DNA of 55,360 nucleotides from a bacterium (GTDB lineage Bacteria > Myxococcota_A > Polyangia > Nannocystales > Nannocystaceae), in the NCBI GenBank assembly GCA_024742475.1, contig JANSYI010000048.1, positions 1 to 55,360 of the forward strand, given 5' to 3'. The translations under genes were made by a program, and so were the position numbers. How positions within the stretch are numbered: position 1 is the stretch's first letter; each line of letters begins with the position of its first letter. Below are positions 48,969-55,360 of the stretch, one piece after another. Under the pieces are notes generated by a model, which had not been told where the DNA came from, made no database searches, and was given only the letters and a program-made list of their open reading frames with translations.

Positions 48969-49694
48969 ATGATGCCGGCGCCCGACCCGATGCAGGAGCA
49001 GCAAACCCACTGCCCAAACTGTGGTGCACCGGCGCCGTTTCGCGGCACGGCCGTGTCGCTGGTGTGCGAGTACTGCAACTCGACGATCGTGAGGACGGGC
49101 GTCGACGTCAAGCTGATCGGCCAGGTGTCGGCAATCGTCGACAACGGTTCGCCGGTCATCCTCGGCAGCCGAGGGCGGTTCAAGGGCACCCCGTTCGAGG
49201 TCGCAGGTCGCCTGCAGGTGCAGTACGGCCGCGGCACCTGGAACGAGTGGTTCATCAACTTTGCCGACGGCACCACCGGGTGGCTCGCCGACGCGCAGGG
49301 CCAGTTCGCGATCACCCGCCCCAAGAACCAGCAAGTCGTCGCGGGCCGCGTGCCCCCCTACGACCAGGTCGCGATCAACAGCACGCTGACCATCGACAAC
49401 ATCCCCGCGGTCGTCGTCGATCGGCGCGCAGCCTCCTACAAGGGCGCCGAGGGCATCCTGCCCTTCGAGGCCGAGCCCGGCATGCGCTTTCACGGCGTCG
49501 ACCTACGCGGCCACAAGGGCGAGTTCATCTCGCTCGACTACGGCACCAACCCCAACCACAACAGCCCCGTGCCCTACCTCGGTGAGGCCATCGCGCTCGT
49601 CGACGTCGGCATGCACCCGCTGCGGTCCTTCAAGGGGTGGCGGCGGCCGGCACCCCAAGGCGCGGCCGGCCGCGCGCAGCAACCCGCCGGGTAA
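48969..49694 (+). CDS. Zinc-ribbon DUF4178-like protein (first of two)
   Basis: 241 residues. An N-terminal zinc ribbon uses Cys15, Cys18, Cys33 and Cys36 (CPNCGAPAPFRG, VCEYCNS). It is followed by a beta-rich DUF4178-like region with the motif GRFKGTPFEVAGRLQVQYGRGTWNEWFINFADGTTGWL and a second part (EGILPFEAEPGMRFHGVDLRGHKGEFISLDYG). No signal peptide or membrane span, so probably cytoplasmic. DUF4178 proteins commonly occur as pairs beside DUF350 and aminopropyltransferase genes, as here. Molecular function is unknown. The second copy starts 12 bp downstream. Confidence 0.8.
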   Translation: MMPAPDPMQEQQTHCPNCGAPAPFRGTAVSLVCEYCNSTIVRTGVDVKLIGQVSAIVDNGSPVILGSRGRFKGTPFEVAGRLQVQYGRGTWNEWFINFADGTTGWLADAQGQFAITRPKNQQVVAGRVPPYDQVAINSTLTIDNIPAVVVDRRAASYKGAEGILPFEAEPGMRFHGVDLRGHKGEFISLDYGTNPNHNSPVPYLGEAIALVDVGMHPLRSFKGWRRPAPQGAAGRAQQPAG

Positions 49695-49706
49695 CGCTCC
49701 TCACTC

Positions 49707-51068
49707 ATGGCCGCTCAAGCACCCAGCGCACCTCGCAAGCTCTTCCGCGAAGAGGCCCAGACCGGCGCGATCAACTGCCCGGCCTGCGGTGGCCCCATCG
49801 AGCTGCACGGTTTCGGGGCGGTCGAGCAGGTCAACTGCCCCTACTGCGGCAGCGAGCTGGCGCCCGAAGACAGTGGAGAGCTCGAGCTGCTCCAGGCCGC
49901 CCAGCGAGCCCGCCGCTCGTCCGCCCTGCCCCTGCACGCCCGCGGCTCGTTCCCGGGCGAGCAGGGCAAACCCGAAGAGTTCGAGATCATCGGCATCATG
50001 TGGCGGGAGTGCCGGGTGGACGGCGTCGTCTACCCCTGGCAGGAGTTCCTGCTCTACAACCCGTACATCGGCTACCGCTACCTGATGTTCACGATGACCG
50101 ACGGGTCCTGGGCGATCGGGCAGACCCTCGACGGCGCGCCTCGGCTCGAGACCGGCTTCGGTCATCGCAAGGTCACCTTCGCCAAGGACAAGTACAAACA
50201 CTTTCAGACCTCCGTCGCCATCGTCAGCTACGTCGAGGGCGAGTTCCCCTGGCAGGTCAAGGTCGGCGACCAGGCCGTCGCGCACGACTTCATCAAGCCT
50301 CCGCTGTCGATGTCGATCGAGGAGGCCGCCACCGAGGACGGGCAAGACGTCAACTTCACCCGCATGCGCCACATCGAGGGCGCCGAGGTATGGAAGGCGT
50401 TCAAGCTGCCCGGCAAACCGCCGCGCACCTCGGGCGTGGCGATGCTTCAGCCCAACCCCTACAAGAAGGGGCGCGCCATCACCTGGGTCTTGCTGGCGGT
50501 CATGCTGGTCGCGTGGCTCGTGGCCGCGATCGCCTACGTCGACGGCCGCACCAACAAGGTCGTCTTCGCCGAGACCAACAAAACGGTCTCCGACACGATC
50601 AGCGAAGAGGTCGAGATCGGGAAGAAGGGCGAGATGACCACGCTCGAGTTCGACCTCCGAGCGACGGGGTTGTCGAACGCCTGGGCCTACACCGAGGTCA
50701 TGCTCATCTCCCAAGAGTCGGAGAACGCGATCGGCTTTGGGGCCACGGCGGAGGAGTGGCATGGGGTCTCGGGGGGCGAGAGCTGGCGCGAGGGCGACCA
50801 GACGCCCTCGGTGACCGTGGGCAAGGTGCCCGGCGGGAAATACCTCCTGCAGATCACCCCCAGCGCAGGCCAGCAGGGCTCGGCCGCCAACACCCCGCCG
50901 CCCAACCTGAAGCTCTCCTACTCCCTCAAGGAGAACGTGGTGCTCGGGCGGTACATCGCCCTGCCCTTCGTCATCATCTTCGGTTTCCCGATCCTGTTCT
51001 GGCTGCTGGGCCGCGTCTACGAAGGCCGTCGCTGGGCCAACAGCGACTACGTCAGCACATCCAACTAG
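49707..51068 (+). CDS. Zinc-ribbon DUF4178-like membrane protein (second of two)
   Basis: 453 residues. The zinc ribbon uses Cys24, Cys27, Cys44 and Cys47 (CPACGGPIEL, CPYCGSE). A DUF4178-like beta domain follows (WRECRVDGVVYPWQEFLLYNPYIGYRYLMFTMTDGSW, FPWQVKVGDQAVAHDFIKPP). A TM segment (ITWVLLAVMLVAWLVAAIAYV, about 252-272) leads to an extracytoplasmic beta domain (EEVEIGKKGEMTTLEFDLRATG, GGKYLLQITPS). A second TM segment (YIALPFVIIFGFPILFWLLG) lies near the C-terminus. The ribbon and first domain are predicted cytoplasmic. It probably partners the soluble paralogue upstream and the DUF350 protein downstream. Confidence 0.8.
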   Translation: MAAQAPSAPRKLFREEAQTGAINCPACGGPIELHGFGAVEQVNCPYCGSELAPEDSGELELLQAAQRARRSSALPLHARGSFPGEQGKPEEFEIIGIMWRECRVDGVVYPWQEFLLYNPYIGYRYLMFTMTDGSWAIGQTLDGAPRLETGFGHRKVTFAKDKYKHFQTSVAIVSYVEGEFPWQVKVGDQAVAHDFIKPPLSMSIEEAATEDGQDVNFTRMRHIEGAEVWKAFKLPGKPPRTSGVAMLQPNPYKKGRAITWVLLAVMLVAWLVAAIAYVDGRTNKVVFAETNKTVSDTISEEVEIGKKGEMTTLEFDLRATGLSNAWAYTEVMLISQESENAIGFGATAEEWHGVSGGESWREGDQTPSVTVGKVPGGKYLLQITPSAGQQGSAANTPPPNLKLSYSLKENVVLGRYIALPFVIIFGFPILFWLLGRVYEGRRWANSDYVSTSN

Positions 51069-51078
51069 TGGAGCACCC

Positions 51079-51273
51079 ATGATTCGAAACATCGTCTACG
51101 GAATCTTCGGCTTTGGCTCGCTGGCCATGCTGACGCTCTCCGCCCCCAGCGGCTCCCTTTTGACCACGGCCCCCCAAACGGGCAAGGTCACCACCGACAG
51201 CAGCGGCAAGCGAACCGTCCGCGGCGGCCCAGCCTTCATCTGGCTCGGCGGCGGATACCAAGGAGGCAAGTGA
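51079..51273 (+). CDS. 64-residue membrane or secreted peptide with Gly-rich tail
   Basis: Starts at ATG, 10 bp after the preceding stop, with GGAGCACCC upstream, and ends 1 bp before the DUF350 gene's start. Residues 4-20 (NIVYGIFGFGSLAMLTL) form a signal or anchor. The rest is Ser/Thr-rich and ends RTVRGGPAFIWLGGGYQGGK. No family recognised. Its tight placement inside the module argues that it is real. It may be a small membrane subunit or an exported peptide. Confidence 0.6.
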   Translation: MIRNIVYGIFGFGSLAMLTLSAPSGSLLTTAPQTGKVTTDSSGKRTVRGGPAFIWLGGGYQGGK

Positions 51274-51274
51274 C

Positions 51275-51517
51275 ATGACCCACCTCAACTCGATCCTGGT
51301 TGCAGAGATGCTCGACGTCCCCCAACTCCTCGGCGCGCTGCTCTACTCGCTCATCGGCATCGGGCTCTTCGGCCTGGCCTTCTTCATCATCGTCAAGGTC
51401 GCGCCGTTCTCGATCCGCAAGGAGATCGAAGAGGACCAGAACACGTCGCTGGGCATCATCATCGGCGCGGTGATCATCGGCATCGCGTTGATCATCAGCT
51501 CCGCGGTGCAGGGCTAG
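51275..51517 (+). CDS. DUF350 (YjfL-like) membrane protein
   Basis: 80 residues with two TM segments: LLGALLYSLIGIGLFGLAFFIIV (about 18-40) and TSLGIIIGAVIIGIALIISSAV (about 56-77). A short charged loop (FSIRKEIEEDQN) joins them. This matches one DUF350 repeat unit; YjfL-type proteins usually have two. DUF350 genes recur beside DUF4178, spermidine synthase-like and ATP-grasp genes. The family has been proposed to act with envelope-stress or polyamine-linked systems, but no activity is established. Confidence 0.8.
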   Translation: MTHLNSILVAEMLDVPQLLGALLYSLIGIGLFGLAFFIIVKVAPFSIRKEIEEDQNTSLGIIIGAVIIGIALIISSAVQG

Positions 51518-51526
51518 CGACAACCC

Positions 51527-53212
51527 GTGTCCCAACCCGACGACGTCGTGTCTTCGTCGGAGGACCATCCCAACGTCGAGGCGGGCGTCGAGTCCGACGC
51601 CCCGGCCGATGCTGCGCCGGCCGACTATGGCCCCGGGGCTCTCACCCCGCCGCCCCCCAAGCCGCGATTCGTCCTGCTCTCGGTCCTGGTCGTCGCCACG
51701 TGCGGGCTGGTCTACGAGCTGATCAGCGCGACGATGGCGTCGTATCTGCTGGGCGACTCGGTGACGCAGTGGAGCCTGGTCATTGGCGTGTACCTGAGCT
51801 CGATGGGGCTGGGCTCGTACCTGAGCAAGTACGTCGAGCGCGACGTGCACGCGCGGTTCATCCAGATCCAGCTGGTGATCGCGCTCGTCGGCGGGTTCTC
51901 GGCCGCGGCGCTGTTCCTGGGGTTCGCGTGGCTGGCGAGCGTGCGGCCGCTGCTGTTCGGCACCCTCATCACGGTGGGCACGATGGTGGGGCTGGAGATC
52001 CCGCTGCTGATGCGCATCCTCGCCGGAGAGGACGGCGACGCGCAGCCAGCCTCGCTCAAGGACCTGGTGGCGCGCGTGCTCGCGTTCGACTACCTGGGCT
52101 CGCTCGCGGCCTCGGTGCTGTTCCCGCTGGCGCTGCTGCCCTACCTGGGCCTGGTGCGTACGAGCCTGTTCTTCGGGCTCCTCAACGGGCTCATCGCGCT
52201 GTGGTCGAGCATCACCTTCGACACTGCGCTGCGTAGGCCTCGGTGGCTGCAGGTGCAGGCCGGGCTGGTGGTGCTGGCGATTGCGTGCGGCTTCGCGGTG
52301 GGGCCGCGGCTCGAGTCGTTCGGAGAGTCGCAGCTGTACGACTTTCCGGTCATCTTCTCGAAGAAGACGCCGTATCAGCGGCTGACGATCACGCGCTGGC
52401 AGTCCGACATCCGGCTATTCATCGACGGCAACCTCCAGTTCTCCAGCACCGACGAGCACCGCTATCACGAAGCGCTCGTGCACCCCGCCGCAACGATGGC
52501 CGCGCATACCGGCCCCGTCCGAGCACTGGTGCTCGGAGGCGGCGACGGACTGGGCATGCGCGAGCTGCTGCGCCACCCGCAGATCGAGCGCATCGACCTG
52601 GTCGACCTCGACCCCGCGATGACGGAGCTGTTCTCGAGCCACCCGGTGCTCGCGGGGCTCAACGATCACGCCTTCGACGACCCGCGCGTGCACGTGCACA
52701 ACGCCGACGCGATGGAGTGGCTGCTCCAGCGGCGCCGAGACGGCGAGCCGGGCTTCGACCTTGCGGTCGTCGACCTTCCCGATCCCAACAACTTCTCGCT
52801 GGGCAAGCTCTACACCCGAGCGTTCTACCGCCTGCTGCGGGAGAATCTGAAGCCGGGTGCCGTCGGCGTGGTGCAGGCGACCTCGCCATACCTGGCACCG
52901 CGCTCGTACTGGTGCGTGGTCGAGACGCTGAAGGCCGCCGACCTGCATCCGGTGCCCTACCACGCGCTGGTGCCCAGCTTCGGCGACTGGGGCTTCGCGC
53001 TGATCAGCCCCCAGGCGATCGAGCCGCCGCGAAAGCTGCCCGCGCAGATGAAGCTGCGGTTCCTCAGCGACGCGATGCTGCCGACGATGTTCGTCTTCCC
53101 GGCGGACCAGCAGCCGCTGGACGTGGAGATCAACCGGCTCAACGACCAGATGCTCGTGCACTACTACGAGGCGGATCTGAAGAACCCGATCGTCCAGCGG
53201 CCTCGGCCTTAG
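51527..53212 (+). CDS. Membrane-embedded polyamine aminopropyltransferase-like protein
   Basis: 561 residues starting at GTG. An acidic disordered N-terminus (1-45) is followed by about seven TM segments (from RFVLLSVLVVATCGLVYELI to LQVQAGLVVLAIACGFAV, to about residue 262). A spermidine-synthase domain then retains QFSSTDEHRYHEALVHPA, the nucleotide-binding VLGGGDGLGM, DLVDLDPAM, HNADAMEWL and the catalytic-site VDLPDPNNFSLGKLYTRAFY. It should transfer aminopropyl groups from decarboxylated S-adenosylmethionine to an amine at the membrane. No SAM decarboxylase is nearby. It lies 9 bp after the DUF350 gene. Confidence 0.9.
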   Translation: MSQPDDVVSSSEDHPNVEAGVESDAPADAAPADYGPGALTPPPPKPRFVLLSVLVVATCGLVYELISATMASYLLGDSVTQWSLVIGVYLSSMGLGSYLSKYVERDVHARFIQIQLVIALVGGFSAAALFLGFAWLASVRPLLFGTLITVGTMVGLEIPLLMRILAGEDGDAQPASLKDLVARVLAFDYLGSLAASVLFPLALLPYLGLVRTSLFFGLLNGLIALWSSITFDTALRRPRWLQVQAGLVVLAIACGFAVGPRLESFGESQLYDFPVIFSKKTPYQRLTITRWQSDIRLFIDGNLQFSSTDEHRYHEALVHPAATMAAHTGPVRALVLGGGDGLGMRELLRHPQIERIDLVDLDPAMTELFSSHPVLAGLNDHAFDDPRVHVHNADAMEWLLQRRRDGEPGFDLAVVDLPDPNNFSLGKLYTRAFYRLLRENLKPGAVGVVQATSPYLAPRSYWCVVETLKAADLHPVPYHALVPSFGDWGFALISPQAIEPPRKLPAQMKLRFLSDAMLPTMFVFPADQQPLDVEINRLNDQMLVHYYEADLKNPIVQRPRP

Positions 53213-53359
53213 GGGTTGTGGGCAGCCCCTTCGAGCCCCGACGTCGCGTGAGATCTGCCGTCCGCTCGAGCGGACGCCCCTCGCGCGAACAGACGCAAAC
53301 ACGGACACCGCCCTCCCCGCCTCGGCCACGCACGCGCGCATCCGCAGTATTCTCGCACC

Positions 53360-55024
53360 GTGGCCAAGACGCCCAAAGCCCCCGATGACTCCACGCCGCG
53401 AGCGGAGGCCGGGTCCAAAGGCCTGAAGCGCCGGACGGTGCTCGCGGGGCTGGCCGCCTCGGCCGCGGCGAGCGGGTGCGAGCGAACGCCACGGAGCGAG
53501 CCGCCCGCGCTGCGATTCGTGGGGCAGACGCCCGAGCGGGGGCACCTGCTGCGGCAGGGCAAGCCGAGCGGGGCTGTGGGGGAGCGGGTGAAGACGCAGG
53601 TGCTGATCGTGGGCTCGGGCGCGGCGGGCACGTGCGCGGCGTGGCGGCTGCACGAGTCGGGCATGGAGGACTACCTCGTGCTCGAGCTGGAGGACGCGCC
53701 CGGTGGGACGGCGGCCTCGGGGCAGAGCGCGCGGTCGAAATATCCGTTGGGCGCACACTATCTGCCGAGCCCGCACCCGCAGTTCGAGCTGCTCCGCGAA
53801 CTGCTTCGAAAGATCGGGGTGGAGCGGGGCACCGACGCGGCCGGCCGGCCTCAGTACGACCCGTCGGTGGTGTGTCGCGCCCCGGTGGAGCGGCACCGCT
53901 ACAAAGGGCAGTGGTTCGGGGGGCTGTATCCGGGGTTGGGGGAGACGGCGGAGGAGGCCGAGCAGTGGGAGCGCTGGTGGGATCACCTGCGGGCGCTCGA
54001 ATCGGAGCGAGGTCTCGACGGCCGGCGACTGTTCGATCTACCCGTCGAGCGCAGCAGCGAAGCGAAGCGTTCGCTGGATGCGATGACGATGGACGCGTAC
54101 CTCCGCGAACACGGGTTCGACAGTTGGCGCCTGCGATGGACGGTGGAGTATGCGTGTCGCGACGACTACGGGTGCACGCTGGAGCAGACCTCGGCCTTCG
54201 CGGGGCTGCATCACTATCTGGCTCGCGGGCTGGAAGAGTCGCACGACCGGGTGACGTTGATGTGGCCGGGCGGCAACGGAGAGCTGGTGGAGAAGGTTGC
54301 CGCGCTGGCCGAGATGGCGCCGCGGCGGCGCACGGGGATGGTGGTGTTCGACATCGACCCGGTGGCTGGGGTGGCCCACGCGTGGGACGTGGCCAAGCAG
54401 CAGGTCGTGGAGATCACCGCACAGCGGATCCTGTGGGCGGCTCCGCGCTTCGTCATGCGCCACGTCGTGCGCGGCGACGAGCTGGCAAGCGACGCGCTGA
54501 CGTACGCGCCGTGGCTGGTGGCGAACGTCGAGGTGAGCAAGCGGCCGGGGGGAATCGGTATTCCGCTCGCGTGGGACAACGTCAATGTCGAGGCGTCGCA
54601 CTTGGGCTATGTGGTGTCGACGCATGGCGAATCGCTGGTGGATGCGAAGACCCGCAGCGGCACGGTGCTCACGTACTACGACGCAAAGGTGGAGACGGCC
54701 AGCCGGACGCTCGCGGAAGCGCGCGGTGCATTGTTGGGAGCGAGCTTGGACGGACTCGCGGCCGAGGTGTTCGAGGGGCTCGAAGGCATGCATCCTGGAA
54801 TGACCGAGAATGTGCGCTCGATCGAATTCGCGCGCTGGGGACACGCGATGATTCGGCCCGTGCCGGGGTTGCTGTTTGGCGACGGATTGCGCGTGGCCAA
54901 AGACAGAGTTGGCGTGGTTCAGGCCTGCGGGACGGACGTGGGCGGTGTGCCGCTGTTCGAGCAGGCGCTGTGCAATGGCGTCGCGGCGGCTGAGGGGATT
55001 GTCGCGGTAGCACCCCAGCGCTAG
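53360..55024 (+). CDS. Tat-exported FAD-dependent oxidoreductase (amine oxidase-like) lipoprotein
   Basis: 554 residues starting at GTG. The leader has a twin-arginine (LKRRTVLAGLAA, Arg24-Arg25) and a lipobox ASGC (Cys40). This implies folded, FAD-loaded export through Tat and lipid anchoring. The Rossmann loop is VLIVGSGAAGTCAAWRLHESG (about 76-96), with the acidic ribose-binding LELED and GGTAASGQS following. The rest resembles flavin amine oxidase/NAD(P)-binding oxidoreductases (IRPVPGLLFGDGL, VQACGTDVGGVPLFEQALCNGVAAAEGI at the end). Its usual neighbour, the aminopropyltransferase, lies 147 bp upstream on the same strand, so a polyamine-related substrate is plausible. NAD-linked activity is not indicated. 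Confidence 0.82.
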   Translation: MAKTPKAPDDSTPRAEAGSKGLKRRTVLAGLAASAAASGCERTPRSEPPALRFVGQTPERGHLLRQGKPSGAVGERVKTQVLIVGSGAAGTCAAWRLHESGMEDYLVLELEDAPGGTAASGQSARSKYPLGAHYLPSPHPQFELLRELLRKIGVERGTDAAGRPQYDPSVVCRAPVERHRYKGQWFGGLYPGLGETAEEAEQWERWWDHLRALESERGLDGRRLFDLPVERSSEAKRSLDAMTMDAYLREHGFDSWRLRWTVEYACRDDYGCTLEQTSAFAGLHHYLARGLEESHDRVTLMWPGGNGELVEKVAALAEMAPRRRTGMVVFDIDPVAGVAHAWDVAKQQVVEITAQRILWAAPRFVMRHVVRGDELASDALTYAPWLVANVEVSKRPGGIGIPLAWDNVNVEASHLGYVVSTHGESLVDAKTRSGTVLTYYDAKVETASRTLAEARGALLGASLDGLAAEVFEGLEGMHPGMTENVRSIEFARWGHAMIRPVPGLLFGDGLRVAKDRVGVVQACGTDVGGVPLFEQALCNGVAAAEGIVAVAPQR

Positions 55025-55104
55025 CGATGGCGAGCAACGAATTTGCGGGGGGAGGCTTCTCGTACCGCCACTCCCGCCGCGGTGGCACCGCCTTCGACTG
55101 CTCC

Positions 55105-55360
55105 GTAAGCCCTCTACGGGCCGCCTCGCCCCCAAGCCGGCGCACTTGGTGTAGCCGAAAGGCATGGCGAGTCGACGTCGTAGCAAATCCGAGCGCCGAG
55201 AGTGGGCGCGGAAGTTTCGAGCGAGCGGCCTGAGCGGAGCCGAGTTCGCGCGCAGGCACGACCTGGAGGCGGAGAGCGTGTATCGGTGGTCGAGAGAGTT
55301 CGCGGATGAGCGCCGGCAGGTTGAGCCAGTGCGGTTCGACGAGGTCCGACTGCGGCCGCA
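55105..55360 (+). mobile_element. Left end of an IS66-family insertion sequence (cut by window edge)
   Basis: GTAAGC at 55105 matches the conserved GTAA start of IS66 terminal repeats and is followed after about 60 bp by the tnpA-like gene. The right end is outside the window, so element length and target duplication (8 bp expected) cannot be checked. The interval 55025-55104 holds no gene. Confidence 0.7.
55164..55360 (+). CDS. tnpA: IS66 accessory protein TnpA, partial
   Basis: An open frame of 65 codons from ATG 55164, running off the right edge. It reads SERREWARKFRASGLSGAEF, ARRHDLEAESVYRWSREFAD, the helix-turn-helix pattern (W...F..SGLS..EF....L....L.RW) of the small IS66 TnpA protein. 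In IS66 elements this is followed by tnpB and tnpC (the DDE transposase), expected just outside the window. Confidence 0.82.
   Translation, partial: MASRRRSKSERREWARKFRASGLSGAEFARRHDLEAESVYRWSREFADERRQVEPVRFDEVRLRP

Overview
This is a very GC-rich (roughly 70% by eye), densely coded stretch of bacterial chromosome, most probably from a myxobacterium of the Nannocystineae type (Nannocystis, Enhygromyxa or Plesiocystis relatives). The indicators are two proteins with MYXO-CTERM-like sorting tails, Thr/Asp/Gly linkers of the TDTDTGG kind, many lipoproteins, myxobacterial Cys-rich repeats, an internal-cysteine ferrochelatase, and both a eukaryote-like Ser/Thr kinase and a pseudokinase. No rRNA, tRNA, CRISPR or prophage genes were seen. 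The only mobile element is the left end of an IS66-like insertion sequence at the right edge.

Left third (1-21500): a lipoprotein c-type haem fatty-acid cis/trans isomerase, a patatin-like hydrolase, an alpha/beta hydrolase and a ClpP; an envelope pair (MYXO-CTERM-type fibronectin/Cys-rich protein plus beta-barrel protein); a TPR-like protein, an RNase R, a PQQ-propeller lipoprotein, an AblB-like acetyltransferase, small lipoproteins, a SpoIID-domain surface protein, HtpG and ferrochelatase. Cobalamin-binding-fold, MetG, pseudokinase-TPR and a 182-residue protein form one minus-strand run, read from 26712 down to 20426.

Middle (26900-43700): an ALDH7-type aldehyde dehydrogenase, a large soluble lytic transglycosylase, a FadN/FadA beta-oxidation pair, a divergent response regulator/PAS histidine kinase pair, a DUF3829-like lipoprotein, a membrane protein coupled to a SWIM-SNF2 helicase, and a canonical Ser/Thr kinase.

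Right third (43900-55360): a lipoprotein with eleven 31-residue Cys repeats, a two-domain FKBP lipoprotein and a HELVH metallopeptidase lipoprotein. These are followed by a plus-strand run: rhodanese lipoprotein, two zinc-ribbon DUF4178-like proteins, a 64-residue membrane peptide, a DUF350 protein, a membrane-embedded spermidine-synthase-like aminopropyltransferase and a Tat-exported FAD oxidoreductase. This last block looks like a membrane-bound polyamine-modification or envelope-stress module and is the most interesting system here.

A family of intergenic hairpin repeats with a shared core (arms GGGGAACC/GGTTCCCC) lies 2-7 nt after the stop codons of three unrelated genes (near 65-146, 8092-8285 and 29045-29125). 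One copy has been amplified into a 68-bp tandem array.
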